Assembly: GCA_003194525.1 (NCBI GenBank)
Contig: NBIV01000102.1
Location: 1 to 64,000 of the forward strand
From: Gracilariopsis chorda
Taxonomy: Eukaryota > Rhodophyta > Florideophyceae > Gracilariales > Gracilariaceae
Direction: 5' to 3'
DNA: 64,000 nt
In this document: positions 21,101 through 28,930 of the stretch, piece by piece
How positions within the stretch are numbered: position 1 is the first letter of the stretch
How the letters are laid out: every line of letters starts with the position of its first letter
Program-made: the position numbers and the translations under genes
Notes under the pieces: generated by a model
The model's input: only the letters and a program-made list of their open reading frames with translations
What the model was told of the DNA's origin: nothing
Databases searched by the model: none

Positions 21101-21783
21101 GTGAAGAACAATACTTTCATCGGCGGGTAGTTATAGTATGGGGCTCGACCCTGCGCAAGCTCTATGGCGGTGATTCCGAGCGACCAGACATCTGCCTTGT
21201 AATCGTATCCGGATGCTTGCTCCATTACCTCTGGGGCCATCCAACATGGGGTACCGACAAAGGTCTGACGTTGCTTTCTATCCCAACCGCCTTCGACCAT
21301 CCATCCCATGACGCCATAGTCAGAGAGCATGACATTGCCCTGAGAATCCAGGAGCAGATTGGCAGCTTTGACGTCGCGATGCATCTGTCCATTGCCGTGA
21401 AAGTATTCGAGGGCCTTGAGGACGCAGTGCAAAACGTATACAGCAAGGGGTTCATCAATGCCATCAGAGTACATAAGAGTCATAAGCGCATGGACAGAGC
21501 CGCCCGTGAGCAGTGGCATGACAATCCAAAGGTCGGTAGACTCGACGAAAGCGGTGGAGAAAGGCACGACGTTCGGATGACTGGAAAGACTCATGACCTT
21601 AATCTCGCGGATGATGTCTTCAAGAGAGGCCTGTAACCACTCGAGTTCAACAACCTTTATGGCAACTTCCTCATTAACTTGGTCGCACCAAGCGCGATAA
21701 ACGTGAGCGCACGTGCCCTGACCGATCTGCTCGCGCAGTTCATAGCCGGAGGCTGTGGCGGGGAGCCGACGGTGAGTGGCCAT
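18160..21783 (-). CDS. STE20-family Ser/Thr kinase, FRAY/OSR1/SPAK-like, with a long disordered tail
   Basis: 1207 residues, single exon. The N-terminal kinase domain spans about residues 14-274: glycine loop GQGTCAHV (21-28), VAIK Lys43, alphaC Glu60, HRD at 135-137, DYG in place of DFG at 155-157, and the activation loop TFVGTPCWMAPEVME (Thr174), the phrase typical of OSR1/SPAK/FRAY kinases. A short GWDFDD block near 328 matches the WNFD block after the kinase domain in plant FRAY-like kinases. The other 870 residues are Ser/Pro/Gln/Thr-rich and look disordered. They hold three RFxV motifs (RFTV 458-461, RFEV 727-730 and 776-779) and one predicted coiled coil (about 833-868). In animals this family is activated by WNK kinases in osmotic and ion-transport control; the substrate here is unknown. 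No clear C-terminal CCT domain is visible. It is divergent to NDUFS6. Confidence 0.88.
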   Translation of the reverse strand: MATHRRLPATASGYELREQIGQGTCAHVYRAWCDQVNEEVAIKVVELEWLQASLEDIIREIKVMSLSSHPNVVPFSTAFVESTDLWIVMPLLTGGSVHALMTLMYSDGIDEPLAVYVLHCVLKALEYFHGNGQMHRDVKAANLLLDSQGNVMLSDYGVMGWMVEGGWDRKQRQTFVGTPCWMAPEVMEQASGYDYKADVWSLGITAIELAQGRAPYYNYPPMKVLFFTLQNPPPTLTGPAANFSQDYHDFVADCLQKDPKIRPSVKQLLKHKIFAKGVQKPAHLPETIAKLPPIGSRGGSQRQLFRQLQKAAQPQRSGIYDLTAKGLGWDFDDNVDDSKSRPAHECATVTTQQPAPTDSTPPESVSSDHLGPDVAYDLQATRSTHSASPANDAADASSQPSASTPSVPYGDLGRNNSTNSAHSTASTHTPTNAAISQQLAYNSAPLPARTVGLLRKGRFTVSEVTNTEKLDGKIESFLDDSNDFPSPHPPSPTEENTPSTSASTALPTQLSAAAHPQTLSSYAPTRTALQSRIASQSQPVSSTSKSIPTSVQPTYAQVTATSQDRAILRGVAPVVINVDSKQPRYITSQASDALRASPSKQAATAVPIHSVPSKLSASTTSSTTNIHTIRATQPSSKTSANTQSTQSVANSHAAPQQHVAPSQTVQPVAGVQPASIPVPTARGSPSLPSASTTAALPISTAATSGGGAPSSGAQTAAAPAPAKRKSRFEVKEIQKAPTKSFPTTAAVSTHMNIAATNVTLPPSSSGPTTATKPKSRFEVKNIEQRSTFTATSNGSPSVVNVSSSTGTPVLNSRQSTPFVSPLPDMQTSQSPTIAKQSLSLLSELYNSIHTLVQENEALRREVAFLRGKAQNAAVPQPSVGIRSSSVPDSVAKTGAPMVSSTASLPHSQSATTVPLVTSQSQQHNANAVQQSSAKQYPHAKLATQTQASSKPRVVSLGHSQPQAAVQTAIPGGNSSPAVYAASQSAPTLPSHGTHNFPSTQIHPSPSYPLQFHDGSQDSNFPGRGSHMTAVAQLSNMNYPNDPDRMQAAISVSRWAQSTGLQHGEYAGGPLPQPSSNGQQHGGSLQPSDQQRASVNAYQGHGAGTRTIPIVNVDSSGTGGLDSSSSRGSGRNSQLLNMEIQQHNAGYASTQGITSKQRKPNGASKTNGVVEEGHPGALGSEGYRGSTEEDSRPQVGEQPQTGNRAEGS

Positions 21784-22334
21784 GGCGGAGGTAGAGGGAG
21801 GTTTTGCCGCGGGCAGACTTGCCGCGGCGAGAAGAGCGGCGGTGAACGCGGACAGGATGAGAAGGGGGGGGGGGGATTGCGGCGACGCCGCGGTGAAAGA
21901 AGCTCAACGGTTGGGTGGAAGCGGGCGGGGGGAGACGGGTGGCGGCACTTTGGCACGAATCGAAGACGCAGGAGGGAAGAAGGACACGCGGAAGTGTATG
22001 GACGGGAGGCTATGGACGGGAGGCTATGGACGGGAGGGCGGGGGCCGTGGTGGTGGTGGTGGTGGTGGTGGTGGTGGTGGCGGGGCGCGCCGCAGTGCCA
22101 CAGTGCGCGCACAGTGGCCGCGAACTGGGTGCCACGCACGCGTCCCGCTACTATTCGTGTTCGCCGTGGCCACGTGTGCGTCTCGCATCGGCTTCGCGTA
22201 GATTGTGCCGTGGCGCGCATCACAGGCGCAGGCGCGGCGGTCCGTCATCGTCAGTCCAATCGCAATCGACGTTTCGCTTCACATTCGCGTCGATCTCCAT
22301 CTCCCGCGTCCAACTCGTTCCCCACATCGTCGTC
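21784..22334. promoter_or_regulatory. Shared upstream region of the kinase and NDUFS6, with tandem repeats
   Basis: These 551 bp separate two divergent starts. They contain a 14-bp unit (TATGGACGGGAGGC) repeated three times in tandem (21997-22038, third copy slightly changed), followed by a (TGG)n run at 22047-22081 and a G run at 21868-21876. A long ORF crosses the region in another frame, but it is repeat translation. The bidirectional promoter role is inferred from position. Confidence 0.5.
21997..22081. repeat. 14-bp tandem triplicate plus (TGG)n
   Basis: Three copies of a 14-bp G-rich unit are followed within 9 bp by about eleven TGG units. The whole 85-bp block is strongly G-rich on the plus strand. 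Confidence 0.9.
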
Positions 22335-22667
22335 ATGCTGCGCCGCGCCATCATGCCCGTGCAAGTGCTCGCAAGACGTGCCCTGTCGACCCCCGCCCGT
22401 CGCCCGCGCAAGCATCTGCCCCTGGGCGTCGTTCCGGACGACACCGACTTGGGTAGCGTGCGTTCCAAGTGGGGTTCCGACGCTATGGACAAGATTCAGA
22501 ATACTGATGTCATTGAGGTAGATGGAGACGTCGCCATCTGCAATGGAGGTGGAGGGGCTTTGGGCCATCCTATAGAGTATATCAAGCTGCACGTATCCGA
22601 TGAGGACGCCGCTCCGCAGGTCTGCAAGTACTGCGGCCTCAAGTTTGTGAGGAAGCACCATTACTAG
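22335..22667 (+). CDS. NDUFS6: Mitochondrial complex I zinc-finger subunit, NDUFS6-like
   Basis: 110 residues, single exon. The N-terminus (MLRRAIMPVQVLARRALST) is an Arg-rich amphipathic mitochondrial presequence. The C-terminal half carries the family signature: CNGGGGALGHP then CKYCGLKF, supplying the zinc ligands Cys69, His78, Cys97 and Cys100, and the usual basic end (RKHHY). In other eukaryotes this small matrix-side subunit binds zinc and is needed late in complex I N-module assembly. I chose the ATG at 22335 because it gives a normal-length protein with a presequence; the frame is open far upstream, but through repeat sequence. It is divergent to the kinase gene. Confidence 0.92.
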   Translation: MLRRAIMPVQVLARRALSTPARRPRKHLPLGVVPDDTDLGSVRSKWGSDAMDKIQNTDVIEVDGDVAICNGGGGALGHPIEYIKLHVSDEDAAPQVCKYCGLKFVRKHHY

Positions 22668-22906
22668 TGATAACCGTCACGCCGTTGCGCCACGCCCCTG
22701 ACCATATCTACTTGCGTGCCGAATAGGTTGCGATCCTCTCCTACGCCTTCTTTTTGTACACTGCTTAGAAAGAGGGTTCATTGGAAGGGCAGCTCTTTTT
22801 TTGCACTTAGTCGCACATAAAGACGCTTGTACTCTTGTACTGTACGTCTTCGCAGACGACACGTTTATTCCTTCACCGTACAACAACGCCCTTCTTCCAG
22901 ATAGAT

Positions 22907-23329
22907 ATGTCTCGCGCCCCATCTCCCCCTTTGTCAGCGTCCTGCAGTCCGCGCACTTCGGCTAAACTCCCCATGACCAACACCCACCCATCCGATCAAA
23001 AATCCGTTGAACAAGCGCCTCCACAATCATCCTCCGTTCGCACACATGCTGCAGACAGCTTCATTCCCACACATCATCAAATAACAGACATGTACATCAA
23101 CCTTTCCGAACTCCGTAATGAGCTCGACCGACTGAATCATCAAGTTGTGTGTCTTGAAACCCTCACACACTCCCTAGGTGATAAAGCGCTCGCCATGCCG
23201 GAGGACCTCGGCGACTGGAGTCAAGCAAATCCTCGTCTTTCTGGCCTTGTCAACCGCATTCTGCAAACTTATCAGCTTGCGCAGCAAGTGCGAGCGTTGA
23301 AAGCTGAACAACCTTTACCTCACAGCTAA
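22907..23329 (+). CDS. Small coiled-coil protein, unrecognised
   Basis: 140 residues from the ATG at 22907; an in-frame ATG at 22835 would add 24 residues that look like 5' UTR. The first 60 residues are Ser/Pro/Thr-rich and probably disordered. Residues about 65-95 (INLSELRNELDRLNHQVVCL) form a heptad-like helix, followed by a short DLGDWSQANPRLSGLVNRIL segment and a second helix. The size and shape recall small subunits of multiprotein assemblies such as Mediator, dynactin or BLOC-type complexes, but I recognise no specific family. It lies 240 bp downstream of NDUFS6 on the same strand. Confidence 0.55.
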   Translation: MSRAPSPPLSASCSPRTSAKLPMTNTHPSDQKSVEQAPPQSSSVRTHAADSFIPTHHQITDMYINLSELRNELDRLNHQVVCLETLTHSLGDKALAMPEDLGDWSQANPRLSGLVNRILQTYQLAQQVRALKAEQPLPHS

Positions 23330-23712
23330 AGTCTCCAAGCCCATATCTTCTTGCAATTCATTCTCAACCCCAGACAAATCGTTGTGCCTCCACTTTGAGA
23401 ATCAGGTTGCTTCACCTAAACAATCAGATCAATAGCACATACCGCCCACTGGCTACCTATTGTTTTCTTACACCCTTCTCGAGCCTAGATGGCGTATGCC
23501 GCACACCGATGTCAAATTAACCTGCTACGTGATTGCAGGGCCCCCATGGTTTGCAGGACGACCAAGAGCCATATCTCTACCGCGCAAAGCACTTTAATTG
23601 GTATACAACGGTCGCATCACTTTGCAGTTGAAACAACAGTGCGTCTTTGTGACTCGTTACGAAACATAAATGCACAGCTACAAACAACCACTTCGAGCGA
23701 ATATCATCTATT
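23330..23712. other. Convergent intergenic region
   Basis: This separates the ends of the coiled-coil gene and RPN13. I see no conserved ORF or repeat; it is presumably the two 3' UTRs. Confidence 0.5.
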
Positions 23713-24732
23713 TTAACTGTCTTTGTTCTTGTCCCTCTGATATTTCATAAGTGCGTCATAGAACTGCTTCAGACCGTACTGGTAAACTTGTTGCTCACTG
23801 CTACTCGGAAGTCCAAACGAACTCAGAATTTCATTTGCATGACCAGAGTGAAGCGCATTTGATAATGCCATTACCTGCCCTCTGAGCGACGGCGAACGCA
23901 GCACTTGGATCAAGTTTTCCGCAGACCGATCTTGTTCCGGCAGATGTTCAAGTAATGACGGCAGTTTTTCTTGAAACTTTGGATCCTGAATTATAGGTTG
24001 GAGTGCGTCCACGTTCAGCACATCTAGAAGATTTGGCGTTTTCAATATCTCCTCCCTTCTTTGCGCCAAAACTGACTCAGGAACCAGGGATTGATAACGA
24101 TCTAAAGTTATACGGTCCAGTCCAGCCGTTGACGGCGGTTCTCGAGCTGCTGGACGCGGACTTGCCACTGGCTGGTTTTGTGTGACCGGTTGCGGAGGAG
24201 TTTGAGGAGATGTGAGGGTTTCCAAGTTGATCTACAGAGTAGGGGCGGATATAGCACAACAGTGATTAGTGGCGGTTTTATTCAGCAGTGTTACATATTT
24301 TGGCTTAAACTATACCTGTTGCAGTCCCTCAGGACCATTTTCGAGAAGGCGATTGACGGTTGTGATGTTGGAGGCGTCTTGAGAGGCATCCCGTTCTTGC
24401 ATCCAGAAAAACATTCTTGTGTCTGCCTCTTTCCATTTCAAAACATAAACCCTCGCAGATGCTGGACAACTGGTGACCTGCTTTACCTCGGCGTCGCCGC
24501 TGAACAGGATCAGATCTTGCTCAACGTCATCCGAACCACGCGCTCGCCACTGCAGGTGCATTAGCCCGTCCGAGGTGGTGATAATCTGAAAAACACCTTT
24601 GCGTGGATCGGCTTCGACTCGATTCGTGGCAGGATCTCGATTGAGGATACCAGCTCGGAAAGAAACATGCGGGTCTGGTGAATCAGTAGACAAGATCCTC
24701 CCCAAATCACCGGCATGTCTTACACCTTCCAT
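23713..24732 (-). CDS. RPN13: 26S proteasome ubiquitin receptor RPN13/ADRM1 (two exons)
   Basis: Exon 1 is 24732-24316 and exon 2 is 24231-23713, with an 84-nt intron (24315-24232) bounded by CAG|GTATAG and CTGTAG|ATC, phase 0; a branch-point-like CTAAT lies inside. The joined protein has 311 residues. The N-terminal PRU (pleckstrin-like receptor for ubiquitin) domain, about 22-135, shows the family pattern: FRAGILN, DGLMHLQWRAR, DLILFSGDAEVKQV, RVYVLKWKEADTRMFFWMQE. That face docks on RPN2 and binds ubiquitin. After a Pro-rich linker, the C-terminal helical domain (about 185-305) matches the DEUBAD region that binds and activates the deubiquitinase UCH37. The ATG at 24732 gives a normal N-terminus; the open frame 12 nt further begins with TTG. 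The start lies 131 bp from the next, divergent gene. Confidence 0.9.
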
Positions 24733-24863
24733 GTCAAGTCGCAAACGGCAAACCAGGTGGGGGGCGGAGCTTACTGCCTTTGAAGTGATGTGTTGATTCG
24801 AAGAAGCACGTTTTCGCGGTGAAGAGCCACGATCAGAGCGGACGTGCTGAGAGAAATGGATTG

Positions 24864-25612
24864 ATGGCTCAAATGGGAGCTCAAGTAATGTCTCTCGTCA
24901 ATACAACGGCTCTTTGGCGGTGGAGTTGTGAAGAGATACCCTTGGTACTGGAAAAGGCGGGGGCGCCACGCTGGGTGAGTTATCCCTACAAACTTTGTAA
25001 CCTTACCCGTGGTACAGAATCGGGCATGCAATTGTTGCGTCTACAGTGTAGACTCTATACCCACGATTTCATGAAGTTTATGCATTTCTTCTTTTTGCAT
25101 GATTATTCATGCATAAACTGTGAAAACTCATGTTTTTTCATGATGTAAATATCGAAGGGCAAATCGCCGATTTCTTCATGAATCATCGTTATTGCAGTCA
25201 TTTTTGGAGAAAATGCATGAAAAATCAGACATTAATGAAATCACAGCTCTACACTGTACTTTGCCAGCCGGCGTCGGCAACGGAGCAGTGGGTGTACTCC
25301 GTGGAAGACGTGGACGAGTTCGTTCTGCTGTTCTTTTCAAAGAAGTGCAACGTGCGCAGCGTAGCATATCCAGGCGCCGTTTCTTCAAAAGTACTGAAAA
25401 TATCGGACGCCTTTTCGGCGAAAGATCTGCTCTTTCTTCCACTTGTCGCGTGCTGAGAGGCCCGGGAGTTGGTGAAGCACAACCGGCTGGCGGCTAGCGC
25501 AGTAAACGAATCTGAACGGGTTCGCATTGGTGACCGAGGAGGCGCGCCGAGATCGCTGCAGGAGCTCATTGTGGCCAACTTCTGGCAGCGTCAACGTGTG
25601 GCCTCCGCTTGA
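24864..25612 (+). CDS. Unrecognised small gene, proposed as three exons
   Basis: Proposed structure: exon 1 24864-24974, intron 24975-25267 (TGG|GTGAGT ... CTTTGCCAG|CCG), exon 2 25268-25390, intron 25391-25459 (AAA|GTACTG ... CTGAGAG|GCC, with a pyrimidine tract), exon 3 25460-25612. All junctions are phase 0 and give 128 residues. The text of exons 2 and 3 looks protein-like (WVYSVEDVDEFVLLFFSKK; ELIVANFWQRQRVASA). I know no family for it. Alternative: no second intron, with translation ending at the TGA at 25454 (..LLFLPLVAC). The first intron contains several inverted repeats. The start is divergent from RPN13 by 131 bp, which fits a shared promoter. Expression evidence is needed to settle the structure. 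Confidence 0.4.
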
Positions 25613-25853
25613 TCCTCGACGCGGATATCGCTCGGTCGGTGCGTATTCCAACACCTCAGCTGTGTATCGCAGCTTGCCTCTTTACCCTACTGCCCGCCCC
25701 GTGGCAGGGCTGTGTCCATTTCACAATTCTCCTGGAAGGCGGCCTTTAAGGTTGCGCTGCTGTGTGCGCTGCGCAGTTGCTCTCCCATCCTACTGCCCCC
25801 ATCTTGCCATCCTTTCTTGCCTAGTACCACTCCTTCTCTAACAGTTTTGCACA

Positions 25854-26507
25854 ATGGTAGCTTTCATCCCCGCCCTTGCCCTTGGTTCGCGCCCAGCGCT
25901 TGCTCGCTCCTCGATCTGCGGCGCGCAGCTGTCTCACACCGCCGTTTCTCGCGGTGCGGTTCGCATGAGCGAATCATCTCCCTCCGTTCCCTTCCTTGCA
26001 AAGCCGAGGAACCTTTCGGAGGACATGCCCGGTTACGCCGGCTTCGACCCGTTTGCGCTCTCCGATAACATCGACGTCAAGTGGTTGCAACAAGCTGAAA
26101 TCAAGCACGGACGTGTGTGCATGCTTGCGTTCCTTGGTTTTCTTGTTCAGGAATTCGTGCACCTACCAGGCCCGGAGTTCGCCAACCCGGTGGCCACTGA
26201 GGCTCTATTCCAGGTTCCTGCCGCTGGGTTGTGGCAAATCTTTCTGTTCTGCGGTCTGATGGAGTTCATCGGTCACAAGGGAAAGATTACGTACGTGAAC
26301 ATGTTCGAGGATGGAGCTGTGCCTGGGGAGCTCGGGTTCAACCCGATGGGCTTGAAGATCACGGAGAGGGTGAAGTTGCAAGAAATCAAGAATGGCAGAC
26401 TTGCCATGGTTGGCGTGGGTGGCGTCATTCATTCTATGCTTTTGTACAAGGTGCCCGTGATTGCGCAATTATTGGACTTCAAGCCCATGGCTTTGCCGTA
26501 CTACTAA
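25854..26507 (+). CDS. Light-harvesting chlorophyll-binding protein, red-algal Lhcr-like
   Basis: 217 residues, no intron. A Ser/Ala/Arg-rich transit peptide (about 1-38, ending near AVRMS) precedes a mature N-terminus with the GFDPFAL motif. Helix 1 (about 74-103) carries the chlorophyll-ligating motif EIKHGR (Glu82, His85, Arg87). Helix 2 lies at about 122-141. Helix 3 (about 174-198) carries EIKNGRLAM (Glu177, Asn180, Arg182), and the two Glu/Arg pairs form the interhelix salt bridges of the LHC fold. Red-algal members bind chlorophyll a and zeaxanthin and serve as the antenna of photosystem I in the thylakoid membrane. There is no ER signal peptide, which suggests a primary plastid. A 5' leader of about 240 bp separates it from the preceding gene. 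Confidence 0.93.
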   Translation: MVAFIPALALGSRPALARSSICGAQLSHTAVSRGAVRMSESSPSVPFLAKPRNLSEDMPGYAGFDPFALSDNIDVKWLQQAEIKHGRVCMLAFLGFLVQEFVHLPGPEFANPVATEALFQVPAAGLWQIFLFCGLMEFIGHKGKITYVNMFEDGAVPGELGFNPMGLKITERVKLQEIKNGRLAMVGVGGVIHSMLLYKVPVIAQLLDFKPMALPYY

Positions 26508-27131
26508 GCAGGCGGCGTTGAGGTTCGAAAGGACACATCAGTCGTGTGTCTTGTAATGTTGTGACCTTGTCTCATTAGGCAGATGCCGAGTAAAAGCTTG
26601 TTACCTCTCTTTTGTGACCATCACGTAGCTGTTGCTGTTCCTCCCGGCAAGTGACCAGCCGAGCAAGGTGTAAACGTGTAGATGTCGGCGCCTCCGCGTG
26701 CGTTAAACGCAGCTTTCGCCAGATGGCGCGCCAGAAGCGAGAAATTTGAATGTTTCTGGGCTCCTTTTGTAAGCTGCAGTGCTGCGCGGCATCGCCAGCA
26801 GCTTTTCGTAACTGCGGTCAAACGCCTTGCTGTTGTGCCACTCGGTTTTGCACCATATTTGGATGTCGCACGAGCAGGAATGCTATCTTTTCCCTCTCAG
26901 CAGCCTTCCCCGCTCCACCCGCCCAGCTCCTCGTTGCTCGCGTGCCTTTCCTTCTTCGCCCTCTTTCCCTCTTCCGCCGAAGCCAAGACCCTCTCCCTCA
27001 CCAACCCGCCCCCTAGCGGCGTCCACTGTCTTCCTTGGCCTTCGCCCCCCACGTTAATGAACCCGCACCACAGCGTCCCTGGCGGCTCTCGTCGTTCCCA
27101 TTTTGGCCTAGGACGCGCATACCAACAAACC

Positions 27132-27626
27132 ATGAATATGGGCGGCCCTTCATCGCATCGCCGGAAAGAACTCACTCGCGTCGCTCAACGCAGGCTCACC
27201 CGAGAGTTGGCCGAATGGTCCGTCAAGACCCCGCCCGTCCCCGGCATGTCCGTTTCCGAAACCGATCGAGTTGACGAGTGGCTGGTCACCGTAACAGGAG
27301 CCGCCGGAAGTGTGTACGAGAACGAACAGTACATACTGCGCTTCGTTTTCCCTGCGGACTATCCTATGGAAGCCCCCGAAGTCGTCTTTTTACAGCCTAC
27401 CCCCCGCCACCCTCACGTTTATTCCAACGGGCACATATGTCTTAATGTGCTATACGATGGCTGGAGCCCCGCGCTCACAGTTACCTCAGTTTGTCTCAGC
27501 ATCGTCAGCATGTTGAGCAGCGCTACGAAGAAGGGCGTTCCACCCGACAACGACACCTACATTCGCAACTGCCAGGGTAGGTCACCGAAACAAACACGAT
27601 GGATGTTCCATGATGATCATGTTTGA
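27132..27626 (+). CDS. UBE2W: Ubiquitin-conjugating enzyme E2, UBE2W-like
   Basis: 164 residues from the ATG at 27132. The UBC fold runs to the end: RRLTRELAEW helix 1, FPADYPMEAPEV, HPHVYSNGHICLNVL with the active-site Cys, then DGWSPALTV. The tail PPDNDTYIRNC and the final WMFHDD are specific to the UBE2W branch, which in animals attaches ubiquitin to disordered protein N-termini. The frame stays open upstream to 26682 with further in-frame ATGs (near 26880 and 27057), so a longer N-terminal extension is possible; that stretch is Pro/Ser-rich and does not resemble the family, so I left it out. It lies 625 bp downstream of the LHC gene, in the same direction. Confidence 0.9.
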   Translation: MNMGGPSSHRRKELTRVAQRRLTRELAEWSVKTPPVPGMSVSETDRVDEWLVTVTGAAGSVYENEQYILRFVFPADYPMEAPEVVFLQPTPRHPHVYSNGHICLNVLYDGWSPALTVTSVCLSIVSMLSSATKKGVPPDNDTYIRNCQGRSPKQTRWMFHDDHV

Positions 27627-28930
27627 CTAGCGTAACCTCCATGCTGCGCTTCTCCTCTGTACAGCTTATGTTCATTCGTCGTAGAACCTTCGTGCCATGC
27701 GCAACAAGGTCTCACATGAGGTTACACTTCTCTTTTACTGCTTTTGACAGTGTCATTCACCACTTCACTTTGTTCAACTCTTCAACACCCTGTCCTTAAT
27801 CTGTTTGGCAACTATTCGATTTCGCACAACGTGATTTGCATGGAGTCAATTGGAGTTGTCTCGTTCTGCGTCTTTGGAAGTTCAGACATAGCACCGTCAC
27901 ATGTTTTGCCGACAAAGTGAAGCTTTTGGCGAATTCATTTTCCTTCCCTTTGCTCAGTATCGTGGAGACCGTTCTTGCAGCAGCGAAGCCCCTCCTTGTG
28001 ATTCCGTTATTCATCTCAATATAATAGAGCTATCTTTTGTTTGCAGGTAAACCAAGAGTCCATAAATCTAGATGTGGACAATAGTCACTAGTTCCAAGTA
28101 GGGCTTATGAGTGGAATAGCGCATTTGAGCCATCGTTTATTCTATCGGAACCGAGCATGAATACCCTCCGACTCTTTCCCAGTACTGTCACACTAGCAAC
28201 TGTTTAAATTACGTGTGTATTCAGGTGCCAAGTAGTATGTGGTAGCATTGTGATTATGATTAACGAACGAAACGTTCGCAAGTGCTTACTGTGAGGCAAA
28301 GACTACCGGAGGCAAGTAATGCTGGGCAGGTAGCGGTCCCTTATCATCAGAAAGGTGACGAGCCGCTCTAGTCAACTCCACATGCCAAGACCAGTTGGTT
28401 GTCGCTGGTTCGCAAAAATCTGAGGCCTTGCTACGCTTCGTCTATGCACTTCAATCAGCACCAGAGAAGCCTAGGTTACGGTTTAGCACGTTAAAGGGTT
28501 ACCATTGGCCAAGAATAAAGCTACAACACTTTGAACACTAGCAGCCAGACCATCTTATCCGTGCAGAGCATAGCGAATCTCAGCTAATTTATGTGGGTTG
28601 TGGGGTTGTCGGGATAGGCAAAACCTTCCCCCCCCAAAAAAAAATTCTGGATAAGATCATGAACGTTTCGAATCTGTTGAATGCGTTAGTCTATCACTGA
28701 AATATCCAACTTCTGATGTACGCGTTCCAACTGTTACTGTTAGTTTACGAAACCGGAAAGAACTCAACTCCTTGAGCATTCTACGTTCTCATCTTCGCCA
28801 GTTGCTTCTGTCGATATTACAAATTAGAAAGATCTTGGCGTTCTTTACCAACATTGTTCTACGCTCCGTTTGCAATCGATTGTCTAGAAAAGCCATCCAG
28901 TTTCATTATGCCGAATACTTGAAGACGGGT
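27627..28930. other. Gene-free intergenic stretch
   Basis: Only short random ORFs on either strand and a C/A homopolymer junction near 28630. It lies between the 3' ends of the E2 and CtpA genes. I see no repeat, RNA gene or remnant protein. Confidence 0.5.

Noticed and set aside
21679-22521. Long ORF across the kinase/NDUFS6 promoter
   Set aside because: It translates G-rich repeats and overlaps NDUFS6 out of frame; it has no protein-like text.
25454-25456. Stop-codon readthrough at TGA followed by coding-like text
   Set aside because: A 69-nt GT-AG intron in the right phase removes the stop and is a simpler explanation.
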